Source: Endomychus coccineus (Eukaryota; Arthropoda; Insecta; Coleoptera; Endomychidae). Taken from it: 64,000 nucleotides of DNA. Below are positions 9,983-21,564 of the stretch, in pieces; positions within the stretch are counted from its first letter, which is position 1; each line of letters starts with the position of its first letter. Both the position numbers and the translations under genes were made by a program. A model generated the notes under the pieces. The model saw only the letters and a program-made list of their open reading frames with translations, searched no databases and had not been told where the DNA came from. Where the stretch lies: the NCBI GenBank assembly GCA_958510875.1, contig OY294070.1, positions 48,822,078 to 48,886,077 of the forward strand. The letters are read 5' to 3'.

Positions 9983-10939
9983 AGACATATATTTTTTCAT
10001 ATTTTGACTACATGAGAGGGAAACCTATACTGTTCAAAGAACATCGTGTGAGCCACCAGAGGAATGTAGAGAGAAGAGATAGGCATTCGTATTATTCTTG
10101 AAGGCTTGGAGGTTATAGGCATAAAGTTAACTTGCCTAGGTAAATAGTTCCATAACTTCGTTGTTTGATAGAAAAATTAAGTCTGGTAGGAAGAAGTTCG
10201 GCAGGTTTCGAGCTTGACAATGAAGGGGTGAATAGTTGAGCCCGTCAAGTCCGCCTATCTGGAATCTCTCGTGGTGGAACAACTGACGAGATTTCGGATG
10301 AACACCGACCTGGGAAATATTCTACGATGTTTTAGAGAGGTCAATGAACTCGTAAGTGTGACATCATCAATCAGACGAATAGCTCTCTTCTGGATAGAAT
10401 CCAAGAGTTTCAGCGTATGTTTGGGAGCCAAACTCCAAACATGTGAACATTACTTCAAGACTGGTCGAATCTGTGCTTTGTAAATCATGAGGAGCTGCTG
10501 GGATATAAAGTAGCTCTTAGCACAGAATAGAAAACCATGTTTTTGTGAAGCGGTTTTCTCAATGGACCTCACATGATCGTACCATGAGAGGGTGCTGTAA
10601 GTGGTGATCCGGAGCATTCTTATGGAAGGCTTCATAGGAATAATTGAAGAAGAAATGTCGAGAGTGTAAATAATTATGAGAATAACAGATCAATGCATTA
10701 GGGTCTAGACTTATGACCTTGTAATAGTATATTCTACAACAAGTTTGTAATGGCTCAGATACCACACAAGTGAAAGCTTGTAGTTTCGAGCCGAAGGCGA
10801 GGGCTATGGTTTCCGAGTGTGAAATATGACATTCCAAACATTCTAGTAGACTACACTTTTTCTAACAAGTCTACAAATTTCACAAAGAAAGTTATATTTA
10901 TTTGACAAAATATTACTTATTCATTATAAAAATTCTCAT
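9983..10939 (-). mobile_element. LINE-A 3' end fragment including the second copy of the 708-bp block
   Basis: Starts after a T-rich stretch (the inverted A tail) followed by TTTTGACTACATGAGAGG, the 3' terminus shared with copies near 46180 and 46940. Positions 10232-10939 equal 1-708. In minus direction this is the 3' part of the element without a recognisable reverse transcriptase; the section after about 10640 is unassigned. Confidence 0.7.
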
Positions 10940-10946
10940 GATTAAA

Positions 10947-11068
10947 ATATCATTCTAAAATAATGTGTCAGAATGCATAATCCATCACTGCTTTCGACCG
11001 ATCAGACACTGTTTAGCACCTTTAGTGATGGAATATACATTCTGAGACACAGTCTGTCAGAATGATAT
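10947..11068. repeat. 122-bp hairpin repeat
   Basis: ATATCATTCT..GTGTCAGAATG..ATCCATCACT pairs with AGTGATGGA..CATTCTGAGACAC..AGAATGATAT. It begins seven bases after the end of the 708-bp duplicated block. The form suggests a small MITE or a transcript hairpin; no target duplication is evident. Confidence 0.6.
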
Positions 11069-11629
11069 ATGTTACAATCTAATCTAAAATCATATAAGAG
11101 ATACTTCTAAAAGCGTGTAGAAGATAATAAACACCTCTCGCACTTCGCGCAGGAATATAAACAATCTTCATATGAAGTGGATAGATAATTCATGAGTTCA
11201 GGAACATTAGGAATGTGATTCATAAATTGACTTCGTGAAATACAAATATTATTCTTCGAAACAACGAACGAAGATAAGATAAGATTTATTGATGCTAATA
11301 TAGAATGAAGTATTTGCATAAATCAAAAAATATGTAATACATTATTATTATATAGAGGATAAAATCAATATTGAAAAATGCATCAGTTTTTTATATAAAG
11401 TTATCACAGAGAATTTGTTTCATTATGAGTTTGAGCTTTTTTGGTTCAGAATTAATATTTTCATTTGGTAGTGCATTTAAAATTTCAAAAGAGTTAAAAC
11501 TTGACACATTTTGTGACTTAGGCAGTCTATATTTTAGTAATTTATATGTATGTTAATCCTTATAAAGGAGTAAACAAATGTTTTTCTAGGACTGTGATAT
11601 TGAAATAATGCCGTGATGTGTCTCGGTAT

Positions 11630-12470
11630 AATTTTCACTAAAGAAGAAAAGTTGGTGGAAAATTGCGTCGTGTTTCCTTCATATTGCTATCTCGGACTCC
11701 GTCCAACGTGTCTAATTAACCGACGATAGTTTTCCGGTAAACTCCGGAAAATGAAAATTTACCATTTCTACATGTACAATTATTTTGTTTTCCGACAAAT
11801 TTTAGTCAGTGCCATTGGAATAATAAGGTACGGTGTGGATTTTCGGTACAAATTTCATTAAAAGAAATAAAATGGTGGAAAAACTGTCGTTTTCCTTCAT
11901 ATTCCTGTCTCGACCTCGTCCAACGTGTTAAATTATATGTTTTTGTGGTCGCTGAGGTCATAAAATCAAAAGCAACTATAGTTCAATAATAATGATGATA
12001 TTACTCGGTTATATATAAAATAGTCTCTTTTTCATATTATCAAAATCAACTTTTGTTGAGGAAAAATCTTAGATCTGGAATTTACCACCAACTCGTGAGC
12101 TGTTTGCAGCACCTCAGATACGATTCCCAGTTCTCCTGTGTTCTTCGTACGCGTTAACGTGTCCACGTCATAGAGATCTTGTGTATAGTATCTCTATGGT
12201 AGGTACACGCTGCATCATCGTTGATGCTTCATCTGCTCTTTTGTTACCTGCTTCAAAAGCGGTACTGTACATATCATAATAAAAGATACTTGAAATTCTT
12301 TAACATAATAATTGTCTAAAATTTTTCGAAAATATTATTTAAAATTTTCGTGTAGAAATGATAAATTTTCATTTTCCGGAAAAATATCGTCGGTTTTGAT
12401 TTTATGATCATAACATAATACTCAGCGACCACGAAAACATAATAATTAAACAGCGTTGAACGAGAACCGA
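11630..12470. repeat. Imperfect direct and inverted repeat block upstream of the PRODH exon
   Basis: A unit with TGGTGGAAAA, TTTCCTTCATATT and TCCAACGTGT occurs at 11645-11720 and again at 11868-11935. The second unit, with GTGGTCGCTGAG and CATAAAATCAAAA, is inverted at about 12400-12470 (CTCAGCGACCAC). TCCGGAAAATGAAAATTTA at about 11744 is inverted at 12355-12385. This resembles a decayed foldback element of the same kind as those with the CAGCGACC motif. Confidence 0.55.
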
Positions 12471-12863
12471 ATTTGGATATTCAACTTTCAACACTAGTAC
12501 GATGTTTCCGTCTCCCTATTATTTTTTAAATTTGCTGTGTGATTTTAAACTTTCTTCACTTCGACAGGTCATCATGGCAATAACCGACTCGACCGAATAC
12601 AATCAAGACATCATTATGTAGGTGCATATCACCATATTTCCCATAGGTACCACTTTTTATAGTTTTGAACCTTGAGAGGTTTTTAATATGAACTGAAAAA
12701 GGTTGTAAACCTGAATTAGCCAAAACCAGTGTTGTTTATTATAATTACCAATTATCACACTCGCACAGTAACATGGTGATGATTCATAAACCGCCTTTAC
12801 TCCGACACGCACTACGGATGAAATGGTTCCTCTAAGATATTACTATTCTCCGTTTTGTTACAG

Positions 12864-13072
12864 TTGATGAAAATATCCGAAACAGTATTTGGAGAAAAAC
12901 TATTCGTAAGAATGATGAAAGCTACCTTCTATGGACATTTCGTAGCGGGAGAAGATGAAATTAGAATTAGGCCCACGCTAGAGAGATTAAGATCGTTTGG
13001 TGTTAAACCCATCCTCGATTATTCCGTAGAAGAAGATTTGTCTCAAGAAGAGGCCGAGAAACGCGAAGTAGA
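12864..13072 (+). CDS. PRODH: Proline dehydrogenase, internal exon (first of three visible)
   Basis: Exon of the mitochondrial FAD-dependent enzyme that oxidises proline to pyrroline-5-carboxylate at the inner membrane; in insects it supports proline-fuelled flight and its Drosophila orthologue is slgA. It begins after TTTTGTTACAG and reads LMKISETVFGEKLF, then ATFYGHFVAGED, LERLRSFGVKPILDYSVEED and EEAEKREVE, a run I recognise as the conserved region before the catalytic barrel. The donor is GTGAGT at 13073, giving 209 nt and a phase 2 end (GA from the last codon). The next exon supplies the A, restoring Glu. Upstream codons for the transit peptide and N-terminus are not in the window. Codon content and GC are clearly higher than the surrounding intron. 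I see no stop or frameshift. Confidence 0.93.
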
Positions 13073-13734
13073 GTGAGTATTTTCAATTTATTTTCTACTT
13101 TTTTAGGTTAAGGTATTTTGTTTCAGGTTGGTACATGCTATTTTCATCTGCGTAGATTCTTTATCGCACTGATTAACTTTCAATACCCCGGTTGATCTGA
13201 CTCAACATGTATAATATATAAGTGGTTACGGTCTCCCTCTTACACTAACTTGTTGATTTTTAATCCTTCTTGCAGTACATTTTTCAACTTAATTTCAACT
13301 ATTCACATATTCAGCAAGTTTTTTGTGTACCTGTATCCGGAAAGAACTTTTAAATACGGAAAAGACTGAGATCAAAAACCGATTCTGTATTTCCACTTTT
13401 TTTAGAGGAACTTAGAAACTTCCCAAATTTAAATAAAACGAAAGGTATAAAACTGAACAAAAAGTTCTAAATCGAATTTATTGAAAATTATGAAATAACA
13501 TTTAAAAACGCGACAACGATCTTCTTCAAACATCATCCTACTTAATTTACAATAAACCGTGCCATTGAACTTGCGTGATACCAAATGATGTAATTAGTAA
13601 AAAGGATTAGTTTTGCACATAATGTACCCATGATACCAACTTCACATACAACCTTTGTTTTGAAATAATACAAATATCTTTATACTGCATATCCTATCTA
13701 TTGCCGATATTAGTTTAGTCAATAAGCTGGGGAA

Positions 13735-14290
13735 CTTTCTTTTCCGGAAAATGATATTTTTTAACATTTTCAATGTCAAATTCGTAATCAGCGACCAAAA
13801 ACCCCTACAATCGCACGGTCAATTCAATGGAGGTATAATGTTTTTCCTTGTAATTTACTTTGATTGTTCCGGACTTTTAAACAATTATTTTTTTGGCATT
13901 ACTTCTAATATTTGTAATTTAACATGGACATCAAAAACATAAACGTAAATCAATACGACACTCAAAAAATTATATTCATAATAAAATCTTCCGCGTTTTT
14001 CCGGAAAATTATATTTTTGAACTTTTCAATTTTCAAATTCCTAATCAGCGACCAAAAAAAACCTATAGGATCCTATCACAAGGTAATTTCAATGACGTGG
14101 AAAGATTTTCTTTTCCGGTTTTCCACTTTTTTCCGCAAATTTTCCTGGATTCTTCTACTTCGGATCAAAATACGCGACTGCCAACCTCTATTATGTATAA
14201 AACGATGATCACGTAAAAAATGAGAACATTTGCTTGAAAATGACCTGGGATTCTTCTTCAGCGATCCTAAAAACCTCCTAGAACCCATTT
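13735..14290. repeat. Repeat units with TTTTCCGGAAAAT and AATCAGCGACC motifs
   Basis: At 13735-13810 and again at 13990-14070 the order is TTTTCCGGAAAAT, a T-rich stretch ending TTTTCAAT..CAAATTC, then TAATCAGCGACCAAAAAA. A third, weaker instance (CAGCGATCCTAAAAACCTCC) is at 14259. Same vocabulary as the array at 2240-3000 on the other strand. Confidence 0.6.
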
Positions 14291-15393
14291 TGGAGGCTTA
14301 CTTTCAATTTTTTGATAAATTAAAAATTATTTTAAAAAGCGGGTTGAGAGTAGGGTTAATTTAGTGTATAGGGGTGAATGGGGGGAGATTGAAGTGTCGG
14401 TCACGAATCACCTTCATAGTACATAGAACATCATAAAAAAAAAAAATTTCGGAACGACGGTCTAGTAAATTTTTTGAAAGTCGGCCGGCCTATTTCCCCA
14501 GCTTATTGACTATATGTGGCTTGCAGTTACCAAATCATAGGCTTAAATTTTTTTGTTTCGATCAGAAAAATGAATATAATGGATAATGATTTATCTACAC
14601 CGTTTACAGCGTTGCCGAAAACATTCAAATAAAATTTCAATGCCTATTAGTCCCAGAGCCAGCATTATTAAAGGGTATGTGATCGTTCCTAGAAACCACC
14701 TGAAATAGAACAAAAGTATTTGGTTGTCTCAAAACCGAATGAATAGCTTGCCTCGATTCCCATGCCCGTAAAGTGAGGTTTATAAAAAATGTTTTCATTA
14801 ATAAAAGGAAAAAAACGACAAGCTTTCGAAGAAAATGGCCCCGCCGTGTTGGGGTAGTCATAATATGTAATTAGTATAGGGTTGTCACCCATTTTCTCAC
14901 CATCCAATATTATCATTCCTAGAGCTGAACATTGGTGGATATATTTTTGAATACCTCACTTCAAAAAATGCCCGGAAATGTGGCAAACGTCAGCTAAAGT
15001 CGAGCGCGCATGACACCTAAAGCGTTGTTCCCACGACGTGGGGCTTGACAAACTGCGAGTGGCTCGCTAGTACTTGTGGACTTGTGGTTTGTCGAATTCC
15101 TACTCGTGGCTTGGCATATCTCGAGCTCTGAAAATCACTTCTCTTCAATACACCACATTGCCAGACTTTATTCTCTGAATAATTTTCAACAAACATGAAA
15201 AATCGGGCAATGACGAGGGAGTAGCGTACCGCAGCGATTTATGTATTGCGGAGTGATGAGTTGTTGAAGAGGAAAATGATGCAATGCAAAATGCGTTTGT
15301 AGGTGGCTATTTCGAGGATTTCATATCACAAGTTCTCCCTCGTACATATCTAAATATTCAATAATCACTCCATTACTCCACTCTATTATAAAG

Positions 15394-16812
15394 TACGAGG
15401 ACAATGTGAGAAGTCCCTGAAAAATAAAACAAATGGCGCCACAAATTAAAATCCTATGTGACATTTGTGATGTACCATTTTTAACTAGAACGCATTAAAT
15501 TTTTCAGACTGATATGTCATTCAGTTCTGTTTTGACACCCATCGAAAGCAACCTGAAGATTTTTGCAAACATGGAAAGAAATTTATTTCGCGTCTTGGTT
15601 AAATATAATTTATTGCGTGGAAATCCATGTGATTTGCTGTAGAGCCCACCGTATTCGGTAAAAAGAGGTCTGGAAGATTTGCTGCAAAATTTGATGTAAA
15701 CGCGTAATAAGGAGAAGTAGGCTCAATTCGTTTAATTGAATAATGTCATTTTTGACATTCGCTTGGTAACAGTTTGGAAACTGATAAAAATCGCAGGGCA
15801 CCAAATCTGGAGAATATGGTGGATGATGAACCAATTCGTAATGCAATCCATGCAATTTTACCATTGCGACTGCGGACCTGTACGCCGGTGCGTTCTCCTG
15901 GTGGAAGAGCACTTTCTCCTTTGCGGCTGCTTTCGCTTTACATCGGCGTCGAATCGATCGATCGTTTCTCCCTTCCCAAGGTAACTGATATGGACGATAC
16001 CGTGTGCATCCCAAAAAACTGTCGCCATGACTTTGTTGGCTGATACACCCACTTTGGCCTTTTTCGGCTTCGATTCGCCAGGACAAGTTCATTGTTTCGA
16101 CGGTTCTTTGTTCTCTGGTGTGTTGTGATGGATCCATGTTTCGTCCTCGGTTACGAAACGACGCAAAAAGTCCTTCTTATCGCCCTTGAATATCGCCAAA
16201 CAGTCCTTTGAAGTTGTCACATGGTCGCGCTTGTTGTCAACATAGAGCAAATGCGGCACCCATCTGGCAGATAGCTTTCTCATATTCAAAAGTAAATGCA
16301 AAATGTTCCGTACCCATTAGGTTTATATGCCCATAGCCTTAGAAACCCCGTGCTCTTTAACTAGCCGTTCGTCCAATATCATACTATGGATTTTATAAAC
16401 GATTTCTGGCGTTGTAACCTCAATTGGACGACCAGAATGTTCGGCGTCCTTTGTGGTCTTACTACCACAACGAAAATGAGTAAACCACTTGTGAATTGTT
16501 CCAATCGATGGTGGAAGAGTCTCCATTATGATTAACAAGCGATGCTTTGGTTAGCGTAATGTTTTTTTAACGCAAGAAATATTGTTAATCAAGACGCGAA
16601 ATTCACTTTTTTCCATGTTTACAAAAATCTTCAAGGTTGCTTGATTTCGATGGATGTCAAAACAGAACTGAATGACATATCAGTCTGAAAATTTCATTCT
16701 AAAGATATTAATGCGTTCTAGTTAAAGATGGTACATCTCAAATGTCACATGAGATTTTCGATTGTCGCGCAATCTGTTTTATCTTCCAGGGACTTTTCAC
16801 CTTGCCCTCGTA
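15394..16812 (-). mobile_element. Mariner copy A, chimeric, with two 5' ends in inverted orientation
   Basis: Right end 16572-16812 is a normal mariner 5' end read on minus: TACGAGGGCAAGGTG, untranslated leader, then MEKSEFRVL. Transposase pieces follow on minus: IGTIHKWFTHFRCGS (16323-16538), LRRFVTEDETWIHH (first Asp), MGVSANKVMATVFWD, and KVLFHQENAPAYRS, where the second catalytic Asp is changed to Glu. YSPDLVPCDFYQFPN gives the third Asp region. Instead of the mariner 3' end, unrelated sequence follows and then a second, inverted 5' end at 15394-15630. Several frameshifts; inactive. Confidence 0.85.
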
Positions 16813-17849
16813 TATTACGGAAAAGCTAATGGCAATGCAGCTGAAATGAAAAGGTTGTTTCATAAAATTTTACAGCAGGGCGTAATCACATTATCGAAAA
16901 ATGTAAGTCATTAAAAGATATGAAAAAAGATTCCCCCTTCCCTCTGTTAGGCACGTATATGATGAAAACTCATTCGGTCAATACTGCATAAAAATTATTT
17001 TCCCCGAAAAAATTAATTCAATGTTTTGGCTTCATCCCCACTTTAAAGTCAGATAATTTTCAAACCGATTATACTCGAAGTGGTGCGTCCTATAGAAACA
17101 AAAGAAAACTCCCTTTTTAGTCAAGGAAAGTCAAAATTTCAAGATTTTTGATGCAAAATTATCAAAAAATCACATTCAAAACCTTTGGAAATTTTTACCT
17201 TATTCCTTCCCTAATTCTAGCTGTTTCTGATATAGTTATTTACCATTTTGAAATCATAATTTTATCTGTAACCTTTTCAAAAATATCCAAAATTCGATCT
17301 TCAGGGTTCACCCTTTAGAAGGTCTACCTTAGGAAGCATTTTCCCATTCGTGTTTAAATAGTTGTTTTTTCCAAAATCAACTTATGAATAAGATTCTGGA
17401 GTATGTCAAAGTTATTATTGGACACCTTATATAATCGATTTATACTAGTTGCACGACCTTGAGCTAGTAAATACTTAAGTGACAAGAAGACTAGAGAGGA
17501 GTACAGAAACTTGGTGCAAATGAGAATCCGCAATAGGCATCCATAAAAAACGTCGCGTGAAACATAACCTCAAAACATTATGCTAATCATAACAAGAACG
17601 AGGGATTTGTATTTCAACTTCGGTAAACAGGAAGTACGACGAAATAAGCCGAACCTACGCTCTCGAGCGTTAGTAGCGCAGTCTCGTATGCCACATTGTA
17701 TCAAGACATTTTGATCCAAGTTCGCGGAGCGAAGCCGTTCTCTTCATTTCATGACCTGAAGAATTCGCAGAACAAACATAGTCTCCCTCTGATTCATGAT
17801 TAGCTTGTTGTTGAATTCGACTGTGTTTCTCCAGGATAAAAGTTTATGT

Positions 17850-19560
17850 GAAGCCCTTGAGATTCTCAACATTATTGAGATCAGTTTACAGTACGAACTA
17901 ATTGTCCTACGTATAACATAGCAAAATGGTTAGTGACGGAATTTAGCAAATGGTTAGTGAAGGAATTTAGCAACTTCCAAGCAGCACCAAGTTTGTCTGT
18001 GAAAAATTCTTTGGAACTTATTGCAAAATTGAAAAATTTCAAATTTGAACCTGGTGATACATTCGTTTCATTTGATGTTGTTCACTATTTAAAAATACTC
18101 CAATCCCAGAGTCAATACCTTCTGAAGAAATGGCTTTCAAATATCGAACTGCAGAGAATACGTGATCCTTACATCTTTATGTATGGAGCAAAATTATTTC
18201 ACTTCTAACAAAAATTACTATAGTGTGATAGAATTATGTTTTTGGAGTTTTTAATTCTGAGTTCGGAGAAAAAAAATGCTTCAAGTAGATAATTAGATAC
18301 AAATTGAAGGAAATAAAATCGAACACTATTTGATCGTCGCAAATGGTCCAAAAAAAATAGACGGAAAAAATGAGCTGCGGATGAACCCGATTGGTCCAGC
18401 GGTGACCCCGCAAATTGCAAAAAACCATCGATTATGCTCGAAATTTCAAAAATTCATAACTCTTGTTCTTTTAAAGATTGAGAGTAATGTCAGAACTACT
18501 CTAAATCATAAATAGTAATAATGAATAGATCGAATAGTGCAATGTATTTTTTTAGAGTACTTAAGACATTACTAGAAGTATGAAAATACGCTCAATCTTA
18601 ATATTATTGAATGGTAGTACGGAACATCGGTTTCCGAGCAAGGGTTCCCTAGATATTGTTGTTTTTTACGAGCCTAGCGCGGCGGCTCTCCCTCCCACGG
18701 GCGCCGCACATCCAAGCGCACGAAATACCATTATTTAAAATAATTGTTTTAGCAACTTTTACGAAAGATAAGAAGTTGGAAATTTGGTAAGTTGTTCATT
18801 AACTATTGAAGAAGATGATTCCTTAAAAAAAATACCGCGTTACAGCACCACAACTTTTTTAGGGCCATTTTACAAAAGTGGTTTTTTTTGCATTAAGCTG
18901 CGGTTTGCAAAAAGTGTACATCCTATCTTGCTGAAATTTTGTGTGGTATTTGGTGGGCACAAAAGCTACTACCTATTTCAGCTCTTAATCTTTAAAAGAA
19001 CAAGAGTTATGAACTTGAAATTTCGAGCAAAATCGATGGTTTTTTGCAATTTGCGGGGTCACCGCTGGACCAATCGGGTTCATCCGCAGCTCGTTTTTCC
19101 GTCTTTTTACGGCGCATAAGCTTATTGAAAGCTTTTTTCTTTTTAACTCAATCCGACGATGTCCGACGCGAAAAACCGGTTTTGGTCATTTTTACCATTT
19201 TTTTTTGGACGATCAAAAAGTGTTCGATTTTAGTTCCTTCAATTTGTATCATAATTATCTACTTAATTTTTTCTCCGAACTCAGAATTATGCAAAAATTA
19301 CCGACATTTATTGCTAATTCTATCATACTACTATAACAAACAAGCGGATGTGTAATGGGAAATTCACTATCACCTTTCTGGGCCAATACTTTTCTAAGCG
19401 AACTTGAAACCTCCTTAAAACCAAAATTGAAATTAGGTAATTTAAAAGGGATGGAAATGTATAAACGAAAAAGCACTTTATTAAATTCCGATTTATCTCC
19501 AATTGAGGGTATCCCCTTGTTTACATTATTATCCCCAAATAATATTTAAACAACCACATT
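17850..19560 (+). mobile_element. Penelope-like element 1: reverse transcriptase fragment split by an insertion
   Basis: Reading plus, 17933-18208 gives SVKNSLELIAKLKNFKFEPG and DTFVSFDVV, the RT motif A region of Penelope-like retroelements. Reading across the inserted foldback element (18222-19329), the frame EQNYFTSNKNYYNKQAD continues into GCVMGNSLSPFWANTFLSE (motif B) with one small frameshift. A 24-base unit (CAAAATGGTTAGTGACGGAA and a near-copy) is duplicated at 17922-17970. No GIY-YIG end is present; the copy is truncated after about 19560. Confidence 0.75.
18222..19329. mobile_element. 1.1-kb foldback element inserted in the Penelope-like RT, 5-bp target duplication
   Basis: The ends read AGTGTGATAGAATTA and, inverted, AGTATGATAGAATTA. 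ACTAT stands directly outside both ends (18217-18221 and 19330-19334), and removing the element plus one ACTAT restores an RT reading frame. Arms 18222-18500 and 18985-19329 share TTCTGAGTTCGGAGAAAA, GCTGCGGATGAACCCGATTG and TCTTTAAAAGAACAAGAGTT with complements; the right arm has about 75 extra bases. The middle holds a GC-rich patch (18660-18725). No transposase, so it is non-autonomous. Confidence 0.8.
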
Positions 19561-19787
19561 TTAATTTATAATTTAGTTTTCTCTGATAATGGTTACTTGA
19601 TTGCCGAAAGGTCCTCAGTTACTTCTTAACAACAGTGTTATAATATATCCGCAGTGTGAACTCTTTTATAGTGTATTACAGTACGAAGTCAACTTTCGAC
19701 ATCGCATGTAAAACAATAAAAACGTAATCCGGTCGGAATCATTATAAAAATGTTTGAAACATTTATATAGGGCATGCTTTTTTTCAG

Positions 19788-19969
19788 AGCTCTGATACCA
19801 GAGTCCGGAGACACATTAGAACAAGGTTCCCTCAAACAATACCATGTAGACAAAACCTTCGCCGACCGACGATACAAGTTGCAATCCGCCCGTACCTATT
19901 TCTATCTGAACGAAGCGCAGTGCGAAAGGAACATGGAGATCTTCTTGAAATGCCTGGCTGCCATCAAAG
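19788..19969 (+). CDS. PRODH: Proline dehydrogenase, second visible exon
   Basis: Acceptor TTTTTTTCAG precedes the first base A, which completes the split Glu codon of the previous exon. The exon reads ALIPESGDTLEQGSLKQYHV, then DKTFADRRYKLQSARTYFYL and NEAQCERNMEIFLKCLAAIK. FADRR, SARTYFYLNE and CERNMEIFLKCL are hallmarks of animal PRODH. The donor is GTGCGT at 19970, so the exon is 182 nt and ends in phase 1 with a lone G. The segment with acidic and Gly residues just after the junction is the variable linker of the family; the rest is conserved. The following intron is about 35.9 kb. No damage is visible. Start and end are set by splice consensus and by frame continuity on both sides. Confidence 0.93.
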
Positions 19970-20544
19970 GTGCGTAAACTTTTTAATGTGTTGTATTTAT
20001 GATATCCAAACACTTGAATTGAATGTTCAAATAACTGCCAAACATTGTAGATTATATCTTTCAGTTTTATTAGCAGCCTTAAAAGGCAGAACGGAATTAT
20101 AACTCACAAAAAAAAACAGAATCGATTCAGTTCAGTATATCGAATATGTCAAAAATGAATGAAAGACCATGCTAGTTATTGTTTATTGTTCATCTCAAAT
20201 CGTACATTAGGTTATTAATTATTAATTTACTAATTTGCTCATGTTGTCAATGGTCTATTTTTTGCTCGATCTTGGGACTGGACATTTTAAAGCGACCAAA
20301 GTTCAAAGTTTAATTCAATTCCGAAATGAGCAGAACTAGATGTATATTTTTAGCGAGTCGATAGAAATTCTCCAACGTTAAAGAAATCTGAAAAGATAGA
20401 ACTATATGTTATTCAAAATCAATTAGGACATCATAAAAATATTCAAATAGTTAGGCTATTTTATAAAATATGATTTAATTTATATTCACGAACGAAGACA
20501 TTATACCCTAATAAATATCATGGAGTGTTATGGAAACTATAAAA

Positions 20545-21564
20545 TACGATGGGAAGTCCTTGAAAAATAAAACAGATGGCACCACAATCGAAAATCCCAT
20601 GTAACATTTCTGATGTACCATCTTTGAGTAGAACGCATTAAAATGTACAGACTGATATGTCATTCAGTTCTGTTTTAACATCCATCGAAACCTAGCAGTC
20701 TTGAAGATTTTTGTAATCATGGGAAAAAGTGAATTTCGCGTCTTGATTAAACATTATTTCTTGCGTGGAAAAAACATTACGCAAACCAAAGCTTCGCTTG
20801 TTAAACATTATGGGAACTCTTCACCATCGATTGGAACCATTCACAAGTGGCTTACTGATTTTCGTTGTGATAGTATGGCCACAAAGGCTGCTGAATGTTC
20901 TGGTCGTCCAATTGAGGTTAAAAAGCGAGAAATCCGTGTGACAACTTGAAAGAAGTGTTTGGCGATGTTCAAGCGCGATAAGAAGGACTTTTTGCGTCTT
21001 TTCGTAACCGTGGACGAAATATGGATCCATCACAACACACCAGAGACCAGAGCAAATTCGAAACAGTGGACTTGTCCTGGCGAATCAAAGCCGAAAAAGG
21101 GCAACGTGAGTTTATCGGTCATCAAAGTCATGGCAACAGTTTTTTGGGATGCACACGGTATCGTCCATATCGATTACCTTGAAAAGGACAAAACGATCAC
21201 CAGCGTATATTATGCAGAGCTGTTGGATCGATTCGACGACGATTTGAAGCGAAAGCGGCAGCATTTGGCAAAGAAAAAAGTGCTCTTCCACCAGGACAAC
21301 GCACAGGTACGCAGGTGCAATGGCAAAATTGCATGAATTACGCTACGAATTGGTTCGTCATCCACCATATTCTCCAAATTTGACCCCCTGCGATTTGTAT
21401 CTATTTCCAAAATTGAAGAAATGACTTGGCGGAAAGAGATTTGGCTCCAACGATGAGGTCGTCTCTGAAACAAACGCCTATTTTGAAGGATTGTCGAAAT
21501 CGTATTATTTGGAAGGGATAATTTCTTGTTTCATTTTTCAGGGACTTTTCGCCTTGCCCTCGTA
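20545..21564 (+). mobile_element. Mariner copy B, internally deleted
   Basis: Ends TACGATGGGAAGTCCTTG and CCTTGCCCTCGTA. The transposase starts at ATG 20719 (MGKSEFRVLIKHYFLRGKNI), continues through SPSIGTIHKWLTDFRCD and CSGRPIEV, then jumps over about 100 residues to CLAMFKRDKKDFLRLFVTVD, with EIWIHHNTPE, VMATVFWDAHGIVHIDYL and KKVLFHQDNAQ. YSPNLTPCDLYLF is followed by an early stop and the C-terminus is missing. Dead but well preserved. Confidence 0.88.

Larger units (their letters stand above)
13073..19787 (+). other. PRODH intron, 6.7 kb
   Basis: Bounded by GTGAGT and TTTCAG. Holds two repeat units with a CAGCGACC motif (13735-14290), a mariner with two 5' ends (15394-16812), a Penelope-like reverse transcriptase fragment (17850-19560) and the foldback element inside it. 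Within 14300-15390 and 16813-17850 I see only AT-rich sequence without recognisable coding or repeats. Confidence 0.85.

Noticed and set aside
13924..14208. Lys/Phe-rich open frame in AT-rich intron
   Set aside because: Composition-driven; overlaps the CAGCGACC repeat units and has no family.
15610..16137. 175-codon frame as an intact protein
   Set aside because: It switches between shifted mariner reading and unrelated sequence; a frameshift artefact within mariner A.
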